The notes under the pieces were generated by a model. The model was not told the DNA's origin. It saw nothing but the letters and a program-made list of their open reading frames with translations, and searched no databases. A program made the translations under genes and the position numbers. A DNA stretch of 64,000 nucleotides from positions 281,501 through 345,500 of the forward strand of contig JACEFZ010017895.1 of the NCBI GenBank assembly GCA_014155875.1, in the 5' to 3' direction. Source of the DNA: Cepaea nemoralis (Eukaryota > Mollusca > Gastropoda > Stylommatophora > Helicidae). Shown piece after piece: positions 49,640 through 61,451 of this stretch. Positions within the stretch are counted from its first letter, which is position 1, and every line of letters starts with the position of its first letter.

Positions 49640-50011
49640 TGTTTGCTACAAGGTGCTTTATGGTCTATCAATCGTGCCATTGTGCAGAAATTTAGTTTTG
49701 AAAAATGACAAAATGAGACCTAAAGTATCACACTTATGACCATAACATATCAATATGACCTTAAAATATATCCAATAACAATAATGAATAAACTATATTT
49801 ATTTGTTAATAAATTTTACTGTTTACTCCTCAACACATCCAGGTGTAAACTAAACAACAAACATGGCCTCTTTTATAGTATTTCACCATAATGTAGAGCT
49901 AATTTCTCTACAATATTTCAATGAATACAAGTCTAATTCTATTTTTCTGGCCATATAATTATTTTCACAAAAATTGGGACCAGGGGAAAAATATACACAA
50001 TGGTACCTAGC
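49640..50011. other. Intronic, no recognisable feature
   Basis: AT-rich, no repeats or frames of note. Confidence 0.5.
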
Positions 50012-50014
50012 TTA

Positions 50015-50719
<705 letters not shown>

Positions 50720-50722
50720 TTA

Positions 50723-51230
50723 CATTGTGAAGTTTAAAAAATGATCTCATATTGTCAGTCAGCAAGGTTTTTATAATGGGAGAAAGTTCTTTCAACATAA
50801 CAGGAAATAAGTGGGACATGTTTCAAACATGTGAAATCTTTACTACACAGCTGGAGATCGTCTTCCTCGAATGTTGCCTGTTTACGTCTTCCTCGAATGT
50901 TGCCTGTTTACCACTAGAAAAATAAAGATAAGGACAATCTTTCGCGCTTAAGGTGCATTGAGTAGATAGTGTTAGATCCATATGTTTAAAGATCAATAAG
51001 TAATCGGTTTGTGATTTGGTCAGTATCACGCCCATCGCCTTTACTTTCCAAGCCATGTCTTGGTACCCATTGTTTCATCGATCTGGGAGCCCAGGCAACA
51101 TTCAAAACTCCGCTGTAGTTTCTTCATGCAATAGTTGTGGACAAATTAAGCTTCGCCTTTCTTTATCTTTATATAAAAACGTATCCATCCCTAGGTTTGT
51201 GTAAATAAAGAGTATTTCGTAGCATACACA
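50723..51230. other. Intronic, no recognisable feature
   Basis: Short direct repeat GTCTTCCTCGAATGTTGCCT at 50861 and 50886. No coding resemblance. Confidence 0.5.
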
Positions 51231-51273
51231 CACGCACATACACACATACACGCATATACACACACACTCACTC

Positions 51274-51326
<53 letters not shown>

Positions 51327-51328
51327 GT
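51226..51328. repeat. (CA)n-(GA)n microsatellite
   Basis: Imperfect (CA)n/(CATA)n to 51270, then (AG)n. Confidence 0.93.
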
Positions 51329-51339
51329 ATGATTCCATA

Positions 51340-52110
51340 CTGTTTAAGAAAACAACTTACACTTGACATGTAATATTTCATTTGACAAGTGTAAACTTCT
51401 TACAAATGTCGTAATTTGATAGAAAATGGCTGTAGTATGAACTAAAATAATGAAACATAACATGCTGGAATGTCATGTAATCCGAAAAAGATCTAGTTGA
51501 GTAGAGCTGTGTTGAGTAGAGCTGTGTGAATAAACGACATCACAGCAATCGAGACATTTCCAGGCGAGATCTATCCTCATCTTCAACAGTCAGCGAAAGT
51601 CCTAATATTATTGGTACCAGATGCAGGCTGATTATGTGTCCGTGTGACCTTTCTTCTCAGTACTGAGCTTCTGTCAGATGTTTGAACACTCCCCGTTATA
51701 TCATTCTATCCAGGCCATGGCGGTGTGTCTGTTCTTCGAAGCTATACACAAGATCACAAAGCGCCCTGACCACATATGCCTTATCGTGCAACAACAACAA
51801 AAAGGTCTGAAATGTGTGCTTATATGCACAATAAACCCACCTGACTGTAACCAGAGTTTGCTAATACATACTTAACAACAATAAGGACCAACAACAATTT
51901 TGACATGTCGTAAAGTTCCTTGCTCTAGTTATACGCAATACGTGTTAGTGTTCTGATCTTTAATGTAAACACATGGCCACCTACATACACCCCCACGGAC
52001 CCCCCCCCCCTCCCCCACACAAACATAAACACAACCAATGGTACATTTGCTTACATGGCCACCTACATAAACCCCCCCCCCCCCACACACACACACAACC
52101 AATAGTACAT
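51340..52110. other. Intronic, no recognisable feature
   Basis: Contains a tandem pair at 51995-52100 (ACATGGCCACCTACATA plus a C-run plus CACACA). A 65-codon frame at 51678 has no family resemblance. Confidence 0.5.
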
Positions 52111-52118
52111 ATGCTTAC

Positions 52119-52164
52119 ATGAACAACGAAGTCAGAGGCAGCCAGACCGGATGGAACGTTGACC
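52119..52164 (-). CDS. GH10-like gene, exon 4 in window (GH10 N-terminal strand)
   Basis: The 46-nt exon lies between acceptor CTCTTCACAG and donor GTAAGC. One base completes Thr from the previous exon, giving NNIRLT, then VNVPSGLAASDFVVH. This matches the beta-strand block that precedes the FGFG motif in GH10 proteins (hydrophobic strand, Pro-Ser-Gly turn, second strand). It ends in phase 0, which the next exon needs. The small size makes the call depend on phase and position; both fit. Confidence 0.8.
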
Positions 52165-52204
52165 CTGTGAAGAGAGCGAAACATTTTCTACAGATTGTGG
52201 TAGT

Positions 52205-52268
52205 TAGTTGATTGGTTTGTTGATTAGTTAGTTAGCTAGTTAGTTAGTTAGTTAGTTAGTTAGCTAGC

Positions 52269-52310
<42 letters not shown>

Positions 52311-52405
52311 ATTAGTTAGTTAGTTAGTTAGTTAGCTAGTTAGTCAGTTAGTTAGTTAGTCCTTCAATCAGTCAGTCAGTCAGTCAGTCAGTCAGTCAGT
52401 CAGTC
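52205..52405. repeat. (TTAG)n then (CAGT)n microsatellite
   Basis: About 35 TTAG units with TAGC interruptions, then ten (CAGT) units joined to the truncated end of RTE copy 4. Confidence 0.96.
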
Positions 52406-53343
52406 CGTGTCTTTTTACAATTTAATTCTAACCCTTGTTGTTCACTGTGTGTAACAACTGCATCTACTAAATTTTGCAGATCCTGTTCATTGTCTGCAAT
52501 CAAGACTGTATCATCTGCATATCTAATGTTATTGATGCATCGTCCCCCAATGTTGATTCCTTCCATATTTTCAATATTTCTGAAAATATATTCACTGTAC
52601 AGGGAAAACAGATCTGGAGACATTACACATCCCTGTCTCACACCTCTCTTAATAGGCTGATATTGGCTTACTTCATTATCAACTCTTATGGCAGCTTGTT
52701 GTTTCCAATATATGTTTTTTTACAAGTCTAAGGTCTTTCCCATCAATTTGTAGATCTTCAAGCATCCTTATCATGTTGACATGTCTCACTTTATCAAAAG
52801 CCTTTGTGTAGTCAATAAAGCAAAGGTGTATATCTTTGTTTACTTCTATAGAACGTTCGATTACGGTTCTCAGTATATACACAGCATTTACTGTACCCTT
52901 GCCTACTACAAACCCACATTGTTCTTCTCCTATTTCAGGTTGTATTTTCCTCCTAACTCTTTGCATGATAATTTTTAGCAAAATCTTCGTGATGTGACTC
53001 ATTATACTAATTGTTCGATGTTGATCACATTCCAAGGCTCCTGATTTCTTTGGGATTGCAATAAATACAGAATTACATAACTCATGAGGTATATTTCCAG
53101 TATCATATATTGTATTAAGCAGACTGGTAACTTTATCTATTCCATATTCTTCTAAAGCATTAATCATTTCTGTTGTGACGCTGTCTGGACCGGGGGTCTT
53201 GCCAGATTTCATATGATTAAGAGCATTCTGAACCTCCGTCTTCAAAATTGCTGGCCCTTCATTGTTATTTTGAACACTATATTGTTCGTCTCTGTCGTCG
53301 TCATAAAGGTTTTTCACGTAATCTGACCATACATGTAAAATCT
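52405..53343 (-). mobile_element. RTE-like element, copy 4 (RT core only)
   Basis: RT frame 52679-53371: ILHVWSDYVKNLYDDDRDEQ, TPGPDSVTTEMINALEEYG, DQHRTISIMSHITKILL and FIDYTKAFDKVRH. After one extra T near 52720 it continues at 52396-52641 with MRQGCVMSPDLF, RYADDTVLIAD and GLELNCKKT. Both ends are missing: the 5' side meets (TA)n, the 3' side meets (CAGT)n. Closest to copy 5 (shared IDKVTSLLNTIYDTGNIP). Confidence 0.93.
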
Positions 53344-53377
53344 GTATATATATATATACACTCATATACACACACTA

Positions 53378-55179
53378 TAGTGCGTTCACAAATGTTTGCC
53401 CTCATTCACGTTTATTTGTTTTGAAATGTTTCTCCCACCCAAGAAATATGTCTTTGATAAGTCCAAAGGCAACTGAAATCATAGAAAGCGGCGAAATGTC
53501 TTTGATGCTTTGGCGAAATTGTATTGAATTCATGCAAGCAAGCTTGGTTTACATAAATTCGGGTAACGATATCCGTTCCCCTATTGTGACGTGTTTCTCA
53601 TAAGGAAATTCCCGTGCACCACGGAGAATATTCATTATTGAACACTGATGTTTCCTTCCACGTGAAGATGTAACACATTTGATATAATGCACTTCATCTC
53701 TGACTTGTAAATTATATACGCATATGAACAAATATGAAGATCTCCTGTAAAATCTCCGGAACAAAGAATAATGTGTTGGATGTTGTGACATATTCACCTA
53801 TCCATCATTTTCAGCGCGTCAACGTTACACAGCAACCCAGAGATTATCAAAACAATTACAGCACCGTGGAACATCGAACTCACTAAGCGATACTAATGAC
53901 AGACAGATGCCAGGATAAGAATAGAAAAGTTAGCGTCAACAGAATAGAATGTGACTGGTAGAGACACATCACGTGGATATAGCGTCCCCCAGCTCGGGCG
54001 CTGCTTTAATAAAACCGCGCACTTCTATGACTTCAGAGCGAGCGAGCAGTCGCCAAAGCTATGTGTTGTCCAACTTTCAAACTTTTACAACGGGCAGTTT
54101 GATCTAGTCTGAGTGATGTCTTGGTGCCACACCTAACCAACAAGGAGGGAAGAGGAGTGAATGAGATTATCAACACCTGTGATGGCAGATGACTCCAGCC
54201 TTAAGCAGAGAATGAGAGGTCTTCAGTGAAGCTAAACTGGCCCAACCTGAAGTGGATCCATCAGACCATGGACCCAGGCTTATGCACATCTCATCACACC
54301 AGGTTTTCTTATCACTCACACAAACTTCACCCTCTCAGAAAATGATTTTCTTGAATTATTGTTGGATGTAGAACTGGTTAACTATAACACATTTTGGTAG
54401 TTAAAATATCTCACTATACAATGAAGTTATTATTTATTGACTGACTATACTTGGTCCTATGAAAGGTTTTTTTTCTATTTCATTCTGTAAATGTCAACAG
54501 CTGATGAAAAAAAGAAGAAAATGTCAAATAGGCCAAAAGAAACTGGCACAGTCAATAAATTTGTTTAAATGTGAAGATCTCTTCCATTTAATTTGTCAGT
54601 CCAAACTATCTGTGGGAAAATCTCTATCTTGTTGTGTAGAACATGTCTCAATGCTCACTTGTGTTTGTTTAATGTTTAATTAACAAATACACATTCACAT
54701 AAGATAAATTCTTAATAAGGAAAGAACAGGAGACTCTTCATCTTTAACTGTTCCAAATCCATGTTATATTGCACCTGATTCTTATTGAGAAAGTCTTTTC
54801 AGACAATTTCTTAAGATGGAAGAAGGGGGTTCGTGAGCTATACCATTAAATACCAGGTGGAAGGACAGGGGACAAACCTAGTGATGACTTTTCTATTAAA
54901 AGAGGACCACACACCCTTAGACAATTAACCAAATCCGAGTCTGTAAATCTTTCAAGGGTCGTATTCTTGATCTATTTACATATAAGAAGAGGATGGGGCC
55001 CAGCTACCTTTAACAGAGATGGGTCATGCACTTTAGTGATTGCCAGTCCCTTCAAAATATACGACAGATGTACATAATGATAAGGATGATAAGATTATAT
55101 GCTAAATCACATCATGTTCCCTCAGTTGGTTACTGAGTTATAAATGTTTATACGGGGGCAAACATTTGTGAACGCACTA
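53378..55179. mobile_element. 1.8-kb TIR element with TA target duplication (Tc1/mariner-like, non-autonomous)
   Basis: Perfect 24-bp inverted ends starting TAGTGCGTTCACAAATGTTT and closing GCCC: left at 53378-53401, right at 55156-55179. Flanked by TA at 53376-53377 and 55180-55181, as in Tc1/mariner insertions. No DDE/D transposase is recognisable in the 1.75-kb interior; the frames are short. The interior includes a promoter-like stretch at 54010-54025 (CTTTAATAAAACCGCGC). It lies in the intron between exons 3 and 4 of the GH10-like gene. Confidence 0.9.
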
Positions 55180-55235
55180 TAACGTGATATGAGTTTCATT
55201 TAGTCGCATTAAGAACACAGTCACTGAGAGCTTAC

Positions 55236-55392
55236 GTAAGACGAATATTGTTTTTCCTGTGAGCCTCAATGAGTCTGTTTGCATCAGCTTCCCACGTTGT
55301 GTATTCGGGTACTTCCACTAGAGATGCGTCATCGAAATAGTAGGAAACACCAGCGGCCGGCCCTTCCACACGCAGAGTAGCGGTTGTGTATG
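55236..55392 (-). CDS. GH10-like gene, exon 3 in window (end of CBM, start of GH10)
   Basis: The 157-nt exon has acceptor GCTTGTAG and donor GTAAGC. After completing a Pro codon it encodes 51 residues and leaves two bases. Residues 8-25 (VEGPAAGVSYYFDDASLV) are the hallmark end of a CBM4/9 module, with the metal-site-like YFDDASL strand. The segment WEADANRLIEAHRKNNIRL is the linker helix that opens animal GH10 domains, in which Arg/Lys-rich IExHRKxN is conserved. This exon therefore fixes the domain order CBM then GH10 and the minus orientation. Confidence 0.93.
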
Positions 55393-55474
55393 CTACAAGC
55401 AAAGGAAAGTGGAATATTCATACTAGACAAAGAAGAAAGAACATAAGGAATACCATAATGTTGGTTAATACCTG

Positions 55475-55740
55475 GGAACTACGGCAGGCCATTGTCTAGC
55501 AGCTTGCCTGCCTGTCCAGTGGTCATGGGTTCGAATTCGCAATGAGGTAGATAGACATTGACCGGAGCTTCCATGTCAAACCAGTCTATAATGGGTCCCG
55601 GGAAATACCCTGGAAAGTAAAGGCTGCCGGCGTGACACTGACCACATCACCCACCGAGTGACCACTGGTCTATACAATATGGGCATAACACCATATGCCC
55701 AATGCACTTTAAGACTTTCAAAAGAGTACTTTACTGTTTT
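55475..55740 (+). mobile_element. SINE family B copy
   Basis: B box GGTTCGAATTC at 55528-55538. The body has TATAATGGGTCCCGGGAAAT, ACCACATCACCCACCGAGTG and ATATGCCCAATGCACTTTAA. Located 80 bp on the acceptor side of exon 55236-55392. Confidence 0.85.
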
Positions 55741-55904
55741 TGTTTTACTAATCTGCAAAAGTAGCTGGTTTAGTGAGTTGCTTAATCCTACCCTCATAAT
55801 AGTCTTGGATGTTAATGAGATCATCCTTTCCATGTTGTGCTTCTTTTATTATTCTGTCCATGCAAATGTTGAAAAGTAGAGGCAAAAACACAGTTTTAAT
55901 GAAC

Positions 55905-58815
55905 ACCAGTTGCTGTTTGAATGTGTCTATGAGTCCACCAGTTGCTGTTTGAATGTGTCTATGAGTCCACAGTTGCTGTTTGAATGTGTCTATGAGTCCA
56001 CCAGTTGCTGTTTGAATGTGTCTATGAGTCCACCAGTTGCTGTTTGAATGTGTCTATGAGTCCACCAGTTGCTGTTTTAATGTGTCTATGAGTCCACCAG
56101 GTGCTGTTTGAATATATCTGTGAGTCCACCAGTTGCTGTTTGAATGTGTCTATGAGTCCACCAGTTGCTGTTTGAATGTGTCTATGAGTCCACCAGTTGC
56201 TGTTTGAATGTGTCTATGAGTCCACCAGTTGCTGTTTGAATGTGTCTATGAGTCCACCAGGTGCTGTTTGAATGTGTCTGTGAGTTCAGCAGTTGCTGTT
56301 TGAATGTGTCTATGAGTCCACCAGTTGCTGTTTGAATGTGTCTATGAGTCCACCAGTTGCTGTTTGAATGTGTCTATGAGTTCAGCAGTTGCTGTTTGAA
56401 TGTGTCTATGAGTCCACCAGTTGCTATTTGAATGAGTCTATGAGTCCACAAGTTGCTGTTTGAAAGTGTCTATGAGTCCACCAGTTGCTGTGAATGAGTC
56501 TATGAGTCCACCAGTTGCTGTTTAAATGTGTCCCAGTCCACCAGTTGCTGTTTGAATGTGTCTATGAGTTCAGCAGTTGCTGTTTGAATGTGTCTATGAG
56601 TCCACCAGTTGCTGTTTGAATGTGTCTATGAGTCCACCAGTTGCAGTTTGAATGTGTCTATGAGTCCACCAGTTGCAGTTTGAATGTGTCTATGAGTTCA
56701 CCAGTTGCTGTTTGAATGTGTCTATGAGTCCACCAGTTGCTGTTTGAATGTGTCTACGAGTCCACCAGTTGCTGTTTGAATGTGTCTATGATTTCACCAG
56801 TTGCTGTTTGAATGTGTCTATGAGTCCACCAGTTGCTGTTTGAATGAGTCTATGAGTCCATCAGGTGCTGTTTGAATGTATCTGTGAGTCCACCAGTTGC
56901 TGTTTGAATGTGTCTATGAGTCCACCAGGTGCTGTTTGAATGTATCTGTGAGTCCACCAGTTGCTGTTTGAATGTGTCTATGAGTCCACCAGTTGCTGTT
57001 TGAATGTGTCTATGAGTCCACCAGTTGCTGTTTGAATGTGTCTATGAGTCCACCAGGTGCTGTTTGAATGTATCTGTGAGTCCACCAGTTGCTGTTTGAA
57101 TGTGTCTATGATTTCACCAGTTGCTGTTTGAATGTGTCTATGAGTCCACCAGTTGCTGTTTGAATGAGTCTATGAGTCCATCAGGTGCTGTTTGAATGTA
57201 TCTGTGAGTCCACCAGTTGCTGTTTGAATGTGTCTATGAGTCCACCAGGTGCTGTTTGAATGTATCTGTGAGTCCACCAGTTGCTGTTTGAATGTGTCTA
57301 TGAGTCCACCAGTTGCTGTTTGAATGTGTCTATGAGTCCACCAGTTGCTGTTTGAATGAGTCTATGAGTCCACCAGGTGCTGTTTGAATGTATCTGTGAG
57401 TCCACCAGTTGCTGTTTGTCTCTGTGAGTTCAGCGGTTGCTGTTTGAATGAGTCTATGAGTCCACCAGGTGCTGTTTGAATGTGTCTGTGAGTCCACCAG
57501 TTGCTGTTTGAATGTATCTGTGAGTCCACCAGTTGCTGTTTGTCTCTGTGAGTTCAGCAGTTGCTGTATTGAATGTGTCTATGAGTCCACCAGTTGCTGT
57601 TTGAATGTGTCTATGAGTCCACCAGTTGCTGTTTGTCTCTGTGAGTTCAGCAGTTGCTGTTTGAATGTGTCTATGAGTCACCAGTTGCTGTTTGAATGTA
57701 TCTATGAGTCCACCAGTTGCTGTTTGAATGTGTCTATGATTTCACCAGTTGCTGTTTTGAATGTGTCTATGAGTCCACCAGTTGCTGTTCTGAATGAGTC
57801 TATGAGTCCACCAGGTGCTGTTTGAATGTATCTGTGAGTCCACCAGTTGCTGTTTGTCTCTGTGAGTTCAGCGGTTGCTGTTTGAATGAGTCTATGAGTC
57901 CACCAGGTGCTGTTTGAATGTGTCTGTGAGTCCACCAGTTGCTGTTTGAATGTATCTGTGAGTCCACCAGTTGCTGTTTGTCTCTGTGAGTTCAGCAGTT
58001 GCTGTTTGAATGTGTCTATGAGTCCACCAGTTGCTGTTTGAATGTGTCTATGAGTCCACCAGTTGCTGTTTGTCTCTGTGAGTTCAGCAGTTGCTGTTTG
58101 AATGTGTCTATGAGTCCACCAGTTGCTGTTTGAATGTATCTATGAGTCCACCAGTTGCTGTTTGAATGTGTCTATGATTTCACCAGTTGCTGTTTGAATG
58201 TGTCTATGAGTCCACCAGTTGCTGTTTGAATGTCTCTGTGAGTTCAGCAGTTGCTGTTTGAATGTCTCTGTGAGTTCAGCAGTTGCTGTTTGAATGTCTC
58301 TGTGAGTCCAACAGTTGTTTAAATGTCTCTGTGAGTCCAACAGTTGTTTCAATGTCTCTGTGAGTTCAGCAGTTGTTTAAATGTCTCTGAGAGTCCACCA
58401 CTTGTTGTTTGAATTTCTATGTGAGTCCAACAGTTGTTTAAATGTCTCTGTGAGTCCAACAGTTGTTTGAATGTCTCTGTGAGTTCAACAGTTGTTGTTT
58501 CAATGTCTCTGTGAGTTCAGCACTTGTTGTTTGGATGTCTCTGTGAGTACAACAGTTGTTGTTTGATTGTCTCCGTGAGTCCACCTGTTGTTGTTTGGAT
58601 GTCTCTGTGAGTTCATCCGTTATTTGAATGTCTCTGTGAGTACAACAGTTGTTGTTTGAATGTCTCTGTGAATTCATTCGTTGTTTGAATGTTTCTGTGA
58701 GTTCATCAGTTGTTTGAATGTCTATGTGAGTTCACCAGTTGATTTAATGTCTCTGTGAGTCCAACAGTTGTTGTATGAATGTCTCTGTGAGTCAGCCAGT
58801 TGTTGTTTCAATGTC
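55905..58815. repeat. 32-bp minisatellite, about 90 units
   Basis: Unit TTGCTGTTTGAATGTGTCTA followed by TGAGTCCACCAG. Variants include GGTGCTG, TTCAGCAG and CTCTGTGAG forms in higher-order order. The last 500 bp is more diverged (GTTGTTTGAATGTCTCTGTG). Lies in the intron between exons 2 and 3. Direct repeats without unique spacers, so not a CRISPR. Confidence 0.98.
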
Positions 58816-59168
58816 TCTGTGACTCCACTACCATGTAGCAGTTTAGAATGAGACACAGAATTTAAAGTGAAAAAGAACCCGAAGTTGTTTCACCAGTTGT
58901 TTTCAACAGAGAAACAACACCTTGACATCCACCAGTTGTTTGTTTGAATGTCTTTGTGAGTTCATGATTTGTTTGTCTAAATGTCTCTGTGAGTTCACCA
59001 AGTGTTTGTCTGTGAGTTCACCAGTTGTTTGAATGTCTCTATGAGTTCACCAGTTGTTATTTGAATGTCTCTGTGAGTTCACCAGTTGTTTCAATGTCTC
59101 TGTGACTCCACTACCATGTAGCAGTTTAGAATGAGACACAGAATTTAAAGTGAAAAAGAACCCGAAGG
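58816..59168. repeat. Minisatellite remnant with duplicated 68-bp non-repeat segment
   Basis: The segment CTGTGACTCCACTACCATGT to AAAGAACCCGAAG occurs at about 58818-58885 and again at 59100-59168. Five more TTCACCAGTTGTTTG units lie between. Confidence 0.88.
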
Positions 59169-59760
59169 GTTAATCTCGAAGCAGCAAACAGCAAAGATTG
59201 CTAAGCGACGTCACTATGTGAAAAACATCACTGTGTAATACGTCATGAGCCGATAGTTAGGTCTGGGGCTGATAGAAAGAAGGCAGCATAAAATTTGCAG
59301 CGGTGAATTCTTATCGTAAATTCTTTCAGAAGAAGTAAATAGAAGAAACAAACCACCACTTGTGGAAGAGATGTAAAGAAGGCACACTCTGGAGTTAGGA
59401 CGGAAGGTCGGCCATGTATACTTAGACCAAATTCGAGAGAATAGCTCAGTGTTAGCAAGTTGTCAACAGACATGGTTTCTCGTAAGTAGTTATTGTTATA
59501 ATGATGGGCAAGGCGGATAATTAAATGTATAAAGATTTGGACACGACAACGAATATTAATAAAGATTACGTATGCTTATTAACATGGCACCGGCCCTCCC
59601 ATCAACATGGGAACGATGACCTTTTTCTATGACGTGACAAATCTACGCAATTAAAGATTGAATCAAAAGAAACGTCAGCCTTCCTCAAGTCATTTCATGT
59701 TCATTGAAGTTGCTCCTGTTGTTCTGCCGGACTGTTGAGTGGACAGCGGGCTGGGGAAAC
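59169..59760. other. Intronic, no recognisable feature
   Basis: No repeats or family-like frames. The 76-codon minus frame at 59243-59473 is unremarkable. Confidence 0.45.
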
Positions 59761-59764
59761 AGAT

Positions 59765-59965
59765 AAACAACACCTTGGCATCCACCAGTTGTTGTTTGAA
59801 TGTCTTTGTGAGTTCATGAGCTGTTGTCTAAATGTCTCTGTGAGTTCACCAAGTGTTTGTCTGTGAGTTCACCAGTTGTTTGAATGTCTCTATGAGTTCA
59901 CCAGGTGTTATTTGAATGTCCTCTGTGAGTTCACCAGTTGTTTTAATGTCTCTGTGAGTCCACCA
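59765..59965. repeat. 32-bp-type minisatellite, short outlying block
   Basis: ACACCTTGGCATCCACCAGT and TTGAATGTCTTTGTGAGTTC repeat the pattern at 58918-59100 almost in order, so this block and that one are copies of each other. Confidence 0.85.
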
Positions 59966-60079
59966 ATTGTTCTTATAATACTGTAAAACTTATGTTATTA
60001 TGCTCTAACGATACCTTAAGTTACCCCTTTATTCTGCATTTTTTAACGTTTTACAAATTGTATATCTGTCTACGTAGAG

Positions 60080-60830
60080 GATGTTTCTTTCTACTGTGAG
60101 GAAGTGTTTCTGACTACTCTGAGAGTATTTCTGTCTTCACTGCCAGTGATTCTGACCGCTCTACGAGTGTTTCTATTTTCTATGAATGAGTGTTTTTGTC
60201 TACAGCATCGCGAGTGATTCTGTCTTCTCTGAGACAGTGTTTCTATCAACTCTGAAAGAGTAATTCTGTCAACCCTGAGCGAGTATTCCCTGTATAAACC
60301 CTCGGGAGTATTTCTGTCTACTCTAACGGAATGTTTTTGTCTACACAGAGAGAGTGTTTCCTTCTACTCTGAAAGAGTGTTTTTGTCAACTCTGAGAGAG
60401 TGTTTCCTTCAACTCTGAGAATGTATTTATGTCTACTCTGAGAGTGTTTCCTTCTACTCTCAGAGAGTGTTTCTGTCAACCCTGAGAGAGTGTTTCCTTC
60501 TACTCTGAGAAAGTGTTTCTGTCTACTGTAAGAGTGTTTCTATCGACTATGAAAGAGTTTCTGTTTACTTTGCAAGTATATCGCTGTCTACTCTGATAGA
60601 GTGTTACTGTTTACTGCAGTAGTGTTATTTGTCTACTCAGAGAGTGTGTTTTCTTCTTCCCTGAGAGTGTTTCTATTTACTATGAAAATGTTTTAGTTCA
60701 CTCTGCAACTGTATTGCTGTCAACTCTTAGAGGATGTTTCTGTCAACTCTGAGAGAGTTTCCTTCTACTATGAGAGAGTGTTTCTGTTTAATCTAGGGTA
60801 TTATTTGTCTACTCTACGAGAGGGATTGTG
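60080..60830. repeat. Degenerate ~25-bp minisatellite (TCTACTCTGAGAGTGTTTC)
   Basis: About 28 diverged units of GTCTACTCTGAGAGAGTGTT and TC. Period varies from 22 to 30. Ends about 120 bp from the donor of exon 60947-61042. Confidence 0.9.
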
Positions 60831-60946
60831 AAGTGTTTAATGAATTTGATAAATACTGACACAGAATAGAGCGGGACGAAGCAGCATACCTTTTATTAAT
60901 AAAACCAAGAGTAAAAGAAGATAACCAAACTAGTTAATATACTTAC

Positions 60947-61042
60947 GATCATTAGGGTACAAGAAAGTTCCCCCAATGCGCACCCAGTTATCACTGGGAC
61001 TCACTCGAAGCCGCGTGGCCACTTCCAGGACACTTGTGGTTC
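60947..61042 (-). CDS. GH10-like gene, exon 2 in window (CBM module)
   Basis: The 96-nt exon runs from acceptor TCTCGCAG to donor GTAAGTAT. It enters with two bases, encodes 31 residues and leaves one base. It reads TTSVLEVATRLRVSPSDNW followed by VRIGGTFLYPND. The pattern of a basic beta strand, then W-V-x-I-x-G-T-F, is typical of CBM4/9 modules in front of animal GH10 domains. No stop is present and the phases match both neighbours. The downstream intron (55393-60946) holds the 32-bp and 25-bp minisatellites. Confidence 0.85.
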
Positions 61043-61275
61043 CTGCGAGATACACAAGGGATGTTTGGTTTCATCTGATGGAAGGATTCGTGTCGAGATT
61101 GAACATCGAGTATAATAGATACAATATGGCAAACCAGATGTTTGGTGAAAGCTGGATACAACAACTGTATGAGTTCTTGAGTTACACAAGCATTGATTAA
61201 TGTCCTACTTTGAGATGACGTGCACTGAAATATGCTTCTATGTTACTTCAGCGAGCAGTTCTTTTCAAAACTTAC

Positions 61276-61318
61276 TAGCGAAAACAGCCGACTGCACTGT
61301 CTGCTCTCCGAAGGAAAC
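61276..61318 (-). CDS. GH10-like gene, exon 1 in window (CBM module)
   Basis: The 43-nt exon lies between acceptor TTTCTAG and donor GTAAGT. It reads VSFGEQTVQSAVFA and leaves one base, which the next exon completes as Arg. It is the middle of a CBM4/9-like carbohydrate-binding module. The entry phase fits but cannot be checked, because the preceding exon is beyond the RTE copy at 61.45-64 kb or outside the window. The call rests on the join to the next two exons; alone it would be too short to recognise. Confidence 0.72.
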
Positions 61319-61396
61319 CTAGAAATGCAGTTGAGAGCAGCAACATCACGTATACCAGTTAACATCACACTCCTCAACAAAGAGAAGCAGCTCCAG

Positions 61397-61451
61397 TCAT
61401 GACACTAGGGGTCAGTTAATTAAGCCAGGACACTAGGGGTCAGTTAATTAC
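61397..61451. repeat. 28-bp tandem duplication beside RTE copy 5
   Basis: GACACTAGGGGTCAGTTAAT and TA occurs twice in a row, ending at the (CCAT)n tail of RTE copy 5. Confidence 0.9.

Noticed and set aside
51678..51875. 65-codon plus frame as an extra exon
   Set aside because: It has an acceptor-like CTATCCAG inside but no donor in phase and no GH10 or other motif; wrong strand for the host gene.
57454..58677. Several frames with Thr-Asn-Gln or Cys-Glu repeats
   Set aside because: They are readings of the 32-bp minisatellite in different frames; each ends where unit length varies.
55905..58815. Regular 32-bp direct repeats as a CRISPR array
   Set aside because: There are no unique spacers between repeats and no cas-like genes; the host is eukaryotic.
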